DNA of 64,000 nucleotides from positions 186,001 through 250,000 of the forward strand of contig NZ_JAFBDS010000004.1 in the NCBI RefSeq assembly GCF_016908375.1, given 5' to 3'. Both the position numbers and the translations under genes were made by a program. The notes beneath the pieces were generated by a model. It had not been told where the DNA came from and made no database searches. It was given only the letters and a program-made list of their open reading frames with translations. The first letter of the stretch is position 1. Each line of letters opens with the position of its first letter. Below, in pieces: positions 1-8,442 of this stretch. This DNA comes from Amphibacillus cookii. GTDB lineage: Bacteria; Bacillota; Bacilli; Bacillales; Amphibacillaceae.

Positions 1-573
1 AAAACAGCCGACGTGTTTATTCCCATAGCAGTTTTTCTAGCAACAGGTGTATTTGAAATTTCTACATACCTGATTTCTATACTTACTACGCTAATGGTAT
101 ATTTTTGGTTAAAAAATTCTTCTAAGGACATAAATAAATATTTACTTGGTATCTTTGTCATTGTTCCATTATTAGTAATTCAATCATTTTTATCGCCTAT
201 TTTAGTTTCAGAATACAAGGGAGATCCATACTTAGTAATTGGTTTTACTATAGTAACTTTATATATAAGATTTTTTATCTCTTTTGTCTTATTCTTATTT
301 ACAAATAAACTTAAAAAATCTGATATTTCTTTCAATCTTAAAGGGGCCTCCCTATATATTGGTAGAGGTTTTCTAACTATTATTGCTCAACTCACGTTCG
401 TAATAGTGACAGCAAGTAATGCTGCTTCCTTAGGATGGATATTTTTAAATATGACCTCATTCTACGGCGTTATCTATTCTTCTATCTTCTTGAAAGAAAA
501 AGTCTTAAAAAAAGATTTTTTGTTTATCTGTGCTATTACAGCTATAGTAGTAATTAAAGAATTGCTTAGTTGA
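1..573 (+). CDS. DMT/EamA-like membrane transporter, 5' truncated by window edge
   Basis: The reading frame is open from the first base and ends at TGA 571-573, so the N-terminus lies outside the window; a GTG at 13 is in frame but has no ribosome binding site. The visible 190 residues are very hydrophobic, with about six membrane segments. The end, with a conserved-looking F-L-K-E-K-V before a last helix, resembles the second half of EamA/drug-metabolite transporters (the usual L-G-E-x position). Substrate cannot be told. An inverted repeat (558-568 with 598-608) overlaps the stop and could help end transcription. Family assignment rests on hydropathy pattern and the terminal motif only. Confidence 0.5.
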   Translation, partial: KTADVFIPIAVFLATGVFEISTYLISILTTLMVYFWLKNSSKDINKYLLGIFVIVPLLVIQSFLSPILVSEYKGDPYLVIGFTIVTLYIRFFISFVLFLFTNKLKKSDISFNLKGASLYIGRGFLTIIAQLTFVIVTASNAASLGWIFLNMTSFYGVIYSSIFLKEKVLKKDFLFICAITAIVVIKELLS

Positions 574-636
574 GGTATACTTGAGCTTCGCAATTTTAAG
601 CAATTCTATAAATGACATTAGAAGGGATTCCAACCT

Positions 637-883
637 ATGGAAAAATCCGTTTATCTATTTATAGAAATTGCAAAAAATTAACCTAAGTTACCCGAATTAC
701 TTCTTAATAAAGCTTATGGAAGAAGTAGGAGAAGTTTCTGAAGCCTTCCTATCAAGTGAACATTCTACTGTGGAATGAAAATAAAAATCTCACTCTTCAA
801 ATTTATCAAGGAAAATCCATTTTAGCTGATTAACGGAATTCTATGACATGGCAGACGATGTACTCAATAGATTAGCTGTATAA
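637..883 (+). pseudogene. decayed MazG-like nucleotide pyrophosphohydrolase
   Basis: Translated pieces in different frames line up as one protein: an ATG at 637 opens a stretch ending at an internal TAA, a shifted frame gives K-L-M-E-E-V-G-E-V-S-E-A-F (metal-binding helix of MazG-type enzymes), and a later piece gives E-F-Y-D-M-A-D-D-V-L-N-R-L (the second E-x-x-D helix). Stops and at least one frameshift separate them, so it cannot make a full product. MazG-fold enzymes hydrolyse (d)NTPs to monophosphates. The call is from motif recognition. Confidence 0.5.
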
Positions 884-940
884 TTTTAATTCAAGGCCTT
901 TATAAATAGTTGCACTCTATAAATTAAGAGATCGTTTAGA

Positions 941-1019
941 AGTTGCGTGATTCATCATTATTCCGATGAATCACGCAACTCTTTATTATGGTCTTCGATT
1001 CCTGATTAAAGGAATCGAA
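941..1019. terminator. two stem-loops between decayed mazG and GH115 gene
   Basis: A perfect 16-bp stem (941-956 with 965-980, 8-nt loop) is followed by a 9-bp stem (994-1002 with 1011-1019). They lie just past the stop of the minus-strand glucuronidase gene (1041) and probably end its transcript. Neither has a long T run on the minus side; the second is followed by T5 on the plus side. Confidence 0.5.
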
Positions 1020-1040
1020 AGCCTTTTTGGTGTGTTTTAG

Positions 1041-3962
1041 TTATCGCTCATTTTGTTTCCTAACATAATACGTTTCAGTTGGTCCGAGATAGCTGTCTGC
1101 TGGTTTGTTACCTTCCGGATAAATGACCAACTTTTCAAGGACAAGCCCAGGGCTGGTGGCATAGATACGTAAGGTATTTAAGCCCTTTTTACCACGTATG
1201 TTACTCGTGTGCTTGTGAATGTTATTTAGCACTCCTTGACCCCAGCTGTGATCATCAACGCGGTAGCCTTCAGGTAAGAGATTTTCATTGCGAACCTCTT
1301 CATCATTAACTTGAATCCCACAGAATAATGTATTATCGGTCGTGACAGAATTAGACGGCTGTCGATAAAGCTCGAGCTCATAGTTGCCGGCTTCCGATAG
1401 GACAACATGATATTCAAGATAAGGTGCATCCTTGCCAGTCTCAAAATAGGTCGTTGTCGGATAGGGTTTGACGGCTGATAACGTTTTTCCGTAGCCATGC
1501 AGCACGATGAATTGATGCGATTCGCCTTGGTCGTTTTCAGCATCCTGCTTCAAAGCAAAATGCTCCGCTTCAATTGAGATATAACCGTTCGTCTCAATGA
1601 AGGTTTTCTCTGGCCACTCACACTCACTATAATTAGATTCAGTGGCTTGGACGACAAGTATACATGCTCCAGTTGGCAGATCGACGACGATTTTCCCTTC
1701 TGTTTCCCCAGCCATTGCCGTACGATCAATCTGCACGGTAATAACCTCGGTCGTTTTTTCCTGACCATCTAAGCTACCACGCACTTTTGAACAGCTGAGC
1801 CACTTATGCTCACACGTAACTGTGTAATCTGCCGGCTTATCACTGACACTCGAGATCGTAAACGATGCTTCCTTTATATGTGGCTGCAAAAAGTCATTGA
1901 TCTCTAATGTAGGGCTATGCCAAGGTGAGCCTTCGGTATGCTGCTCGGTTCCATCGACAGTAACAACAAGTCTTGGCTTATTCGCTGGCCACACCTGCGA
2001 TAGAATGGGGTTTTGATTCTCATCCTCATTCCAGTGTGTGAAGCCGATATGCTCAGACAGACCTAAGCCATACCATTTCCCATCATCAATCGTATGGTAT
2101 TGCTCAACCAATGCCTGATCCCTTATCAAACAAGCTCTAACCTCGTCCGCAAGCTGATTGGCTTCAATTTTACCTAGCTTGGCAGCGGCATTGTTTTTCC
2201 CGGTAAGGAGCCACATTTTTTGTAGGTTCAGATTCCCGACAGCGGGATAGTAGGCAAGTGCGAAATAGGCTGACATATGCTCAGCATCGACACGCTGATA
2301 CAGGTCATCAGCAATAGCTAGGAGCTCATCGATTTGTGCCAAGGTATGATCCGTTTCCCGGTAATGAACGGGATGATAGACATTAACATTCATTGTTTCA
2401 GGTCGACGTTTATGCGCGATCTTTGTATAGCCCGTCAAAAGGTTAAAAAGCTTGCTTCGATCCTCGCTAGAAAAGGCTCGGGCAAAGTTCCGCTCGATCC
2501 ATTGCGCCGTATAGTCATCCGTCTTATTGACAGCCTTTGTCCCCCACTTATCAAAATCATAAGCCATATCTAGGAAGAAGGATAAGGGGAATTCTTGCGT
2601 CGCTATATCACCAACATTGACTATCCAAAGATCACGGACACCGAAGTCATAAGCCTGACTCATCTGCTCCCATATCTTCGGTAAGTAGGAGCTGTTGATC
2701 CATTCGTATGATATCGGCCCGCCATGATAATCGAAATGATAATACATCCCGTAGCCGCCTTTATGATCACGCATTTCCTCAGTTGGTAGCGTCCGGAGAT
2801 TGCCATGATTATCATCGCAAAGCATCAGGATGACATCCTCAAGCTCCTCCGCGTTCATTAACCCCGGCGTATCCTTGTCGCCATAGAAGAAGGGCTCGAC
2901 TTCCTTATATAAGGCTAGCATTCGAGGCACCTCAGAAAGGTTCGGATTAACCTGGTCACGAATGAGTTGATTCTGTGTCTGGAGCACATCGCGCAGCATA
3001 GCAATATTATCAGCCAGCGTTGCCCCTTTGCCCATAATGGCTGTATCTTGCTCACCACGCATCCCGACTGTAATGACATTTTCAAAATGACCCGTACGCT
3101 TCAGACCATCCTCCCAAAACTTTGTGATTCCCTCACGGTTTGAAATGAAATTCCATGCATCACCATAGATTGAATCCTTCCCACGCAGGTATTTATACTC
3201 CTCACCATAGCGCAGACAAGGCTCGTGATGCGACGCCCCCATCACAACGCCGTACTCATCCGCTAGCTCAACATTTGCTAATCCTGGTCCATCGTCATTA
3301 AAGCGCGCCGACCACATCGCTGGCCAAAGGTAGTTTCCCTTCAGCCTAAGCAAGAGCTGAAAGACATGATCATACATCTTGGCATTAAAGCCGCCGAAGT
3401 TATGCGTTGTCCAGTTCCCAAAGGCTGGCCACTCGTCATTAATAAAAAAGCCACGGTAACGTACAGAAGGCTCCCTAGAAACTTCCTTCAGGTCACCAGC
3501 CAAGGCAAATGTTTCTTTCCGCTCTGGCTTCACATCACACCAATCTACCAACGGTGAAACGCCAAGCAGCTCCGACAAATGAAACAGACCATATATTGTA
3601 CCCCGCTTATCACTCCCTGCAATGACAAGCGCCTGCTCAGCACCTTCAAATGGCTGCTGAATAACTTGAAATAAATAGACCTCTCTTTTGCCAGCTATTT
3701 CTGATAGATCAAGCTTATTTTGTTGCTCAAACTCTGCTAGAATCGGACTATGACCTACCGTTCCGTAGATAACCGCTTGTTTGCCGAGCACCGCTCTATC
3801 TGAGGTTTGCTCGGGTGCATGGCCAAACACCAATGCCAAATCACCCATCACCTTTTTGGCTATTTTGTTTACTCCGCTAAATGCATCTTGCTCAAGGTAA
3901 AATAATGCCCCTGTCTCCGTGTCTTTACTTAACATGTCTCGATTGATTACAAACTTCATCAT
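1041..3962 (-). CDS. GH115 xylan alpha-glucuronidase
   Basis: A 973-residue protein matching glycoside hydrolase family 115, which removes (4-O-methyl-)glucuronic acid side chains from xylan. Key blocks are R-G-F-F-I-N-D-E-W-P (170-179), the L-L-R-L-K-G-N-Y-L-W-P-A-M-W run near 204-217 and M-G-A-S-H-H-E-P at 241-248. The C-terminal third has the beta-rich GH115 C-terminal domain. No signal peptide is visible, so it probably acts on imported oligosaccharides in the cytoplasm. Start: ATG at 3962 after AGAGAGGG; the ATG one codon later is equally possible. It stands alone. A cre-like site lies 122 bp upstream, which fits catabolite repression. Length is normal for the family. Confidence 0.92.
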   Translation of the reverse strand: MMKFVINRDMLSKDTETGALFYLEQDAFSGVNKIAKKVMGDLALVFGHAPEQTSDRAVLGKQAVIYGTVGHSPILAEFEQQNKLDLSEIAGKREVYLFQVIQQPFEGAEQALVIAGSDKRGTIYGLFHLSELLGVSPLVDWCDVKPERKETFALAGDLKEVSREPSVRYRGFFINDEWPAFGNWTTHNFGGFNAKMYDHVFQLLLRLKGNYLWPAMWSARFNDDGPGLANVELADEYGVVMGASHHEPCLRYGEEYKYLRGKDSIYGDAWNFISNREGITKFWEDGLKRTGHFENVITVGMRGEQDTAIMGKGATLADNIAMLRDVLQTQNQLIRDQVNPNLSEVPRMLALYKEVEPFFYGDKDTPGLMNAEELEDVILMLCDDNHGNLRTLPTEEMRDHKGGYGMYYHFDYHGGPISYEWINSSYLPKIWEQMSQAYDFGVRDLWIVNVGDIATQEFPLSFFLDMAYDFDKWGTKAVNKTDDYTAQWIERNFARAFSSEDRSKLFNLLTGYTKIAHKRRPETMNVNVYHPVHYRETDHTLAQIDELLAIADDLYQRVDAEHMSAYFALAYYPAVGNLNLQKMWLLTGKNNAAAKLGKIEANQLADEVRACLIRDQALVEQYHTIDDGKWYGLGLSEHIGFTHWNEDENQNPILSQVWPANKPRLVVTVDGTEQHTEGSPWHSPTLEINDFLQPHIKEASFTISSVSDKPADYTVTCEHKWLSCSKVRGSLDGQEKTTEVITVQIDRTAMAGETEGKIVVDLPTGACILVVQATESNYSECEWPEKTFIETNGYISIEAEHFALKQDAENDQGESHQFIVLHGYGKTLSAVKPYPTTTYFETGKDAPYLEYHVVLSEAGNYELELYRQPSNSVTTDNTLFCGIQVNDEEVRNENLLPEGYRVDDHSWGQGVLNNIHKHTSNIRGKKGLNTLRIYATSPGLVLEKLVIYPEGNKPADSYLGPTETYYVRKQNER

Positions 3963-4083
3963 AAAACCCTCTCTATAAGAAATATTTTAAGTCTCTTCGT
4001 TCGTAGCTGCCTTGCTTTTCGCTGCCTCAGCTCCATGTAGCTCATTTCATATTAACTTCGCTTTTAAATCACCCCGCCAATTA

Positions 4084-4097
4084 TGAAAGCGTTACCA
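4084..4097 (-). promoter_or_regulatory. cre-like CcpA site upstream of GH115 gene
   Basis: TGAAAGCGTTACCA matches the cre consensus TGWAANCGNTNWCA at 13 of 14 positions. A minus-strand TATAAT box sits at 4141-4146, so the site would lie about 40 bp into the transcribed leader, a position where CcpA blocks elongation. No good -35 box was found. The rest of 3963-4579 holds no gene I can support; it has a 12-bp inverted repeat (4266-4277 with 4303-4314). Confidence 0.55.
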
Positions 4098-4579
4098 AAA
4101 AAGATCAGACAAAGTATTCCTTCAGTCTTTTCCAACGCCAATTATACCATAATTTACATGCAAATTATCGGCTATGGTTTATTTTTTCTCATTTTAGAGG
4201 TCTTTTCTCAACCCCTTATGTGAATATAGTTTACGTTAGTTAAATATTAACATCTAAGAAGATAAAATTGTTGTAATTTTTTGACGAGCAATAATTAAAG
4301 TCAATTACAACAATGAATCGCAGCTTCACCGAACTATACCTGTTTGTTTTATCTCGAAAATTGACATGCTTATTAACCACCAATAGTAATTATGTAAATG
4401 AACAAAAAGAAGCTTATGAAAAAATTCTTATGTTCAATTTTTGTAAATATGTGTGTATCTTTTACAAGGCTAAGGCGAAAAAATTAATAGCTATCTACTC
4501 TCTATTAATAACACATAACCTTCCCTCGCCATAAACTGTTTCTCAACATTATTACAGACACTTTTTTAAAAAACCTCAT

Positions 4580-4597
4580 TTACTTATGGTACGGTTC
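4580..4597 (-). other. rlmH-type attachment-site copy 1 (outer)
   Basis: Read on the minus strand, GAACCGTACCATAAGTAA encodes Glu-Pro-Tyr-His-Lys-stop, preceded by a GGA glycine codon: the same peptide end as rlmH at 26504. It differs from the rlmH copy at three of 18 bases, all silent. There is no rlmH gene here, so this is an isolated copy of the terminal codons. Confidence 0.7.
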
Positions 4598-4757
4598 TCC
4601 GTTGTGGTTATAAATGTAGTTAAATATATTATAAAAAAGATTCACTCTATCCCTTTAAATTCACTGCTATAATAGAGAAATAGTATCGTACATGGAAGAA
4701 ATGAAGGATTATATGACAATGATGAACCTCGTTTTTTCAAGGAAAGGGTGAAACAAC

Positions 4758-5459
4758 TTGAACGAATTGATTTTATTAGTAGAAGATGATGAACAGATTC
4801 ATGAAATGGTTGCTAATCATCTTAAGAAAGAAGGATACAGGGTTGTCTCTGCATTTGATGGTGATGAAGCAATAACGCTTTTTTCTCAAGAAAAAATTGA
4901 CTTAATACTGCTTGATTTAATGCTCCCATCTAGGAACGGGATCGATATTGTAAAGGAAATCCGTGAAGAAAGTTTACTACCAATTTTAATCATGTCTGCA
5001 AAAGATAGTGATGTTGACAAAGCTCTAGGACTCGGATTTGGAGCAGATGACTATATTGGAAAACCATTTTCCTTAATTGAAATGACCGCAAGAATAAATG
5101 CTGCATTACGACGATCAAATCAGTACACACAGACCCCTTTTGCTAATCAAGGAAATAAAATAGCCGTACTGAACCTTATCATTGATTTGGATAACTTCAC
5201 AGTCTTAAAAAACGGAAAGGGAATCAGCTTAACGGCAAAGGAATTTCAACTATTAAGTTTACTAGCCGCACATCCCAATCAGGTATTTACCAAAGGTCAA
5301 CTTTTTGAAAGCGTTTGGAAAGATGCCTATTACGGGGACGATAATGTTATAAATGTTCATATCAGAAGGCTCAGGAGTAAAATTGAAGATGATCCTTCAA
5401 AACCAACATATATAAAAACCATTTGGGGAATTGGTTATAAAATGGAGCTAAGTAAATGA
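4758..5459 (+). CDS. OmpR-family response regulator, YcbL-like
   Basis: 233 residues: receiver domain with acidic pair in V-E-D-D (7-10), phospho-acceptor Asp in L-D-L-M-L-P (near 53) and Lys in G-K-P-F-S (near 103), then a winged-helix C-terminal domain ending R-R-L-R-S-K-I-E-D. Start is TTG at 4758, placed by GGAAAGGGTG eight bases upstream. The gene overlaps the histidine kinase by 4 bp. The set regulator-kinase-ABC ATPase-permease and the protein lengths match B. subtilis YcbLMNO and bacitracin-type BcrA modules, which respond to or export peptide antibiotics; the actual signal here is unknown. Confidence 0.88.
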   Translation: MNELILLVEDDEQIHEMVANHLKKEGYRVVSAFDGDEAITLFSQEKIDLILLDLMLPSRNGIDIVKEIREESLLPILIMSAKDSDVDKALGLGFGADDYIGKPFSLIEMTARINAALRRSNQYTQTPFANQGNKIAVLNLIIDLDNFTVLKNGKGISLTAKEFQLLSLLAAHPNQVFTKGQLFESVWKDAYYGDDNVINVHIRRLRSKIEDDPSKPTYIKTIWGIGYKMELSK

Positions 5460-6385
5460 TCATTATATTATCTATTATTATACTTATTTTGCTTCTATTA
5501 CTCATAAGGCAATACCTTTCCAAGAGAAGGTTCGACAGCAATCTGCGATACATATCTAACAAGGTCAATCATCTCATCTCCAACGATTCATTAGACCGTA
5601 TTTTATTAATGACAGAGCACAAAGAGTTAAGGGGACTGTTAATTGAAATCAATCACTTGCTTGATTACCATCAAGAATACGTAGCTGATAATGCTCGTAT
5701 GCGCATGTCTATGAACCGTATGCTAACCAATATTTCACATGACCTAAAAACGCCTTTAACCGTAGTTTTAGGCTATTTAGAAAACCTACAATACGATAAG
5801 GATTATACACCCAAAGAGCGCGCTGCTATGGTAGCCAAGGTATCTGTAAAAGTGATCGATGTAACAAGTCTTATTAATAAATTCTTTGATTTGGCAAAAC
5901 TTGAGTCCGGTGACTGGAAACTAGACTTCAAGTCTATCCACATCAATGAAGTGTGTCGAAAAGTTATAGTGGATTATTATGATACGTTAGTCCATAAAGG
6001 CTTTGACGTAGAAATAGATATTCCCAAAAAACCTCTCTATCTTTATGGTGATGAAGATGCCTTGATTCGTATCTTAAATAACCTATTATCAAATGCGATT
6101 CGGTACGGAAAAGACGGCAATTTCGTCAGCTTAATATTATATGAGGATAACGAACTTGTAACGATTGAAGTCTCAGATAAAGGAAAAGGAATCGTCCATT
6201 CCGAACAGGACCGCATTTTTGAGCGTCTCTATACAGTTAAAGATTCGAAGAGCGAATTTACACAAGGAAGTGGCTTAGGCTTAACGATTAGTAAACGACT
6301 GACAGAACAGATGCAAGGAAAGATAGCATTTTCTAGTGTTCCTTCTAATCGGACTACCTTTGTCCTGACATTCAAAAAAGTCTAA
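5456..6385 (+). CDS. sensor histidine kinase, YcbM-like
   Basis: 309 residues with a single N-terminal membrane helix (about 1-18) and no large extracellular domain, as in intramembrane-sensing kinases that work with ABC transporters. The H-box is N-I-S-H-D-L-K-T-P (His near 98), the N-box N-N-L-L-S-N-A-I-R-Y, and the ATP-binding G boxes D-K-G-K-G-I and G-S-G-L-G-L-T. It should phosphorylate the regulator whose stop codon it overlaps. Length is close to B. subtilis YcbM (about 311). Confidence 0.88.
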   Translation: MIIILSIIILILLLLLIRQYLSKRRFDSNLRYISNKVNHLISNDSLDRILLMTEHKELRGLLIEINHLLDYHQEYVADNARMRMSMNRMLTNISHDLKTPLTVVLGYLENLQYDKDYTPKERAAMVAKVSVKVIDVTSLINKFFDLAKLESGDWKLDFKSIHINEVCRKVIVDYYDTLVHKGFDVEIDIPKKPLYLYGDEDALIRILNNLLSNAIRYGKDGNFVSLILYEDNELVTIEVSDKGKGIVHSEQDRIFERLYTVKDSKSEFTQGSGLGLTISKRLTEQMQGKIAFSSVPSNRTTFVLTFKKV

Positions 6386-6477
6386 TTTTGAAAACGTAAG
6401 ATTTACTTAAGGAATTGGTAATAAAAAAGACATTTTCCTTTGCTATAGTTTAGATAGATCGAAATGGAGGCAAGAAG

Positions 6478-7404
6478 ATGACCTATATTATTCGAACACA
6501 CAACTTAACTAAAACTTACAAAGGAAAAGAAGTGGTATCAGAGGTAAATATGAAGGTGAAAAAAGGGGAGATTTATGGATTTCTCGGTCCTAACGGTTCA
6601 GGGAAAACGACTCTCATGAAGATGATAACGAACCTTGTAAAACCAACTGGCGGAGAAATTGAAGTCTTAGGCGAAAAATTAAATCCCACTTCCTATGAGG
6701 TGTTAAAAAGAATGGGGAGTATCATTGAATATCCTGTTTTTTATGAAAAGCTATCCGCTAGAAAGAACCTTGAGCTCCATTGCGAATACATGGGCTATTA
6801 CAATAAAGGCGCCATTTCTGAAGCACTAAAGCTAGTAAACTTAGTTAACATTGAAAAAAAAATCGTAAAGGAATTTTCTCTTGGAATGAAGCAAAGGTTA
6901 GCCATTGCAAGAGCGGTTATCACGAAACCAGATCTACTAATACTAGATGAGCCTTTAAATGGACTAGATCCCGTAGGAATACGCGAATTACGTGACTTGT
7001 TTTTAAACCTTAGTAGACAGTATGGCATGACTTTATTGATTTCCAGCCACATTCTCGGTGAGATCGAGCAGATTGCAGATACGATAGGTGTGATACGAGA
7101 AGGGAAACTACTAGAAGAGGCCTCGATGGATCTGATACGAAGCAAACATGTAGAACATGTGGAGTTAATTGTGAAAGAGCAAGCGAAAGCTGCATTTGTC
7201 CTAGAAAGTGAATTAAATATCGATAAGTTCAAAATAAAAGAACGCGATGGTTTGATTCATATCTATGATAGTAACATTTCGCAAAATGATATTATTCATG
7301 CAATGGTTACACACCAGATTGAAGTTGGATCGATTACCAAAAAAAGTAAATCTCTAGAGGATTATTTTCTACAGTTAATTGAAGGAGGTAATAAAGATGC
7401 GTAG
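6478..7404 (+). CDS. ABC transporter ATP-binding protein, BcrA/YcbN-like
   Basis: 308 residues. Walker A is G-P-N-G-S-G-K-T-T (about 38-46), the signature is F-S-L-G-M-K-Q-R (near 136), Walker B L-L-I-L-D-E-P (near 158) and the switch His is in I-S-S-H-I-L. The C-terminal ~90 residues are the extra domain typical of BcrA-like exporters for bacitracin and lantibiotics. Start ATG follows GGAGG. It overlaps the permease start by 8 bp, so the two are translated together. A 92-bp gap after the kinase may hold a promoter for the transporter genes, but I could not define one. Confidence 0.88.
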   Translation: MTYIIRTHNLTKTYKGKEVVSEVNMKVKKGEIYGFLGPNGSGKTTLMKMITNLVKPTGGEIEVLGEKLNPTSYEVLKRMGSIIEYPVFYEKLSARKNLELHCEYMGYYNKGAISEALKLVNLVNIEKKIVKEFSLGMKQRLAIARAVITKPDLLILDEPLNGLDPVGIRELRDLFLNLSRQYGMTLLISSHILGEIEQIADTIGVIREGKLLEEASMDLIRSKHVEHVELIVKEQAKAAFVLESELNIDKFKIKERDGLIHIYDSNISQNDIIHAMVTHQIEVGSITKKSKSLEDYFLQLIEGGNKDA

Positions 7405-8086
7405 CCTAATAAAATTGGAAATGCGTAAGATGAATATTGGAAGTATGCTATTAACTTTCCTGTATATTAATGCAGGAATTATCGGTTCGTTTTTATTGTT
7501 CGGACTAGATGAAGAGGCTACTGCAGAATTTTTAACGAGCTATGAAAGTGTATTTATGTTGATGGAAATATTTATCGTAGCTGCTTTTGTTATTTATGCC
7601 TCCGTTCTTCTCTCTCATATGATTATAGAAGAATTTAGAGATAAGACAATCTCTGTGTTGTTTATGTATCCAATTAACCGCAAAAAACTCTTAGTAGCAA
7701 AAGTTCTTATCATAAGTATGTTAACCTTCGTCTTTGTCATTCTCTCGAACATCATTGTATTTGGTAGTTTTGCCTTTATAAATTCAACTTTTCACTACAT
7801 CAGTGAACCCATCACACAAGATATGTTAACTGAAAGAGCCTTTCGCACGGTTTTGATTGCACTAAGTTCTGCTGGAATGGCTTTAATACCGTTATTCTTT
7901 GGGATGAGAAAATATTCTGTACCAGCAACGATTACCTCCTCTATTCTGATTATTGCGGTTATCTTTTCATCGACAAACAGTAGTACCAACCTTTTTTCAT
8001 TTATTGCGATCCCGATTTCACTAGGAATCTTTGGATTTTTGATTGCCCATCTCGTTATTACAAAAGCAGTAAAAGCTGACTTTTAA
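7397..8086 (+). CDS. ABC-2 type permease, YcbO-like
   Basis: 229 residues with about six membrane helices, the partner of the ATPase it overlaps. The start is ATG 7397, eight bases after GGAGG inside the end of the ATPase gene; an upstream ATG at 7379 has no such site. Length equals that of B. subtilis YcbO (about 228). A strong terminator follows directly, closing the four-gene module. Predicted role: export or removal of a peptide antibiotic or other amphipathic compound. Confidence 0.82.
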   Translation: MRSLIKLEMRKMNIGSMLLTFLYINAGIIGSFLLFGLDEEATAEFLTSYESVFMLMEIFIVAAFVIYASVLLSHMIIEEFRDKTISVLFMYPINRKKLLVAKVLIISMLTFVFVILSNIIVFGSFAFINSTFHYISEPITQDMLTERAFRTVLIALSSAGMALIPLFFGMRKYSVPATITSSILIIAVIFSSTNSSTNLFSFIAIPISLGIFGFLIAHLVITKAVKADF

Positions 8087-8087
8087 A

Positions 8088-8125
8088 AATCAAGGGGAGA
8101 TGTAGCATCTCCCCTTGATTTTTTT
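8088..8125 (+). terminator. terminator of the YcbLMNO-like operon
   Basis: A perfect 15-bp stem (8088-8102 with 8106-8120) with a 3-nt loop is followed by a run of T. It begins two bases after the permease stop codon. Confidence 0.93.
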
Positions 8126-8305
8126 ATATTGATTTACACACATGGTTAGCTATCTATAGATTCACAAGCAACAATCTGGCCCGATAGCAAAATAAAACTC
8201 TATGTTATTCCCATTAGACTAACTTGGTAGTATCATAGCTAAAATTACTACTTGAAAAATTAGATGATAGTTAGTAAACTGTTCAAAGTGCTCGCTTATA
8301 AATTA

Positions 8306-8412
8306 ATTACCTGTATAACCTCAGAATATGGTATGAGGGCCTCTACCAGGAACATTAAAATCCTGATTACAGAAAATGAAATAATTCATTTTTTGTAATC
8401 AGGATTTTTTTT
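8306..8412 (+). promoter_or_regulatory. purine riboswitch, adenine type, with overlapping terminator; target gene missing
   Basis: The conserved purine-riboswitch parts are present in order: P1 (8311-8315 with 8368-8372), TATAA before P2, CCTCAG/ATGAGG P2 arms with ATATGG in loop 2, TCTACCAGG at J2/3-P3, and TCCTGATTAC at P3-J3/1. The specificity base is T (in GATTAC), which marks adenine rather than guanine binding. The 3' half of the aptamer (8357-8371) pairs with 8394-8408 to form a long terminator ending in eight T, so ligand binding should prevent termination (an ON switch, as in pbuE). An ISL3 element starts 30 bp later and no purine gene follows. Confidence 0.88.
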
Positions 8413-8442
8413 ATTTCCTAAAAATTTCTTTGTTTTTTTTTT

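Noticed and set aside
4313-4534. 73-residue plus-strand frame in the gap after the GH115 gene
   Set aside because: No ribosome binding site, no recognisable motif; low-complexity translation of AT-rich DNA.
8306-8374. Guanine riboswitch
   Set aside because: The specificity base in J3/1 is T (GATTAC), which marks adenine.
8357-8412. Riboswitch terminator read as the terminator of an upstream gene
   Set aside because: Its left arm is the 3' half of a clear purine aptamer, and the upstream operon already has its own terminator at 8088.
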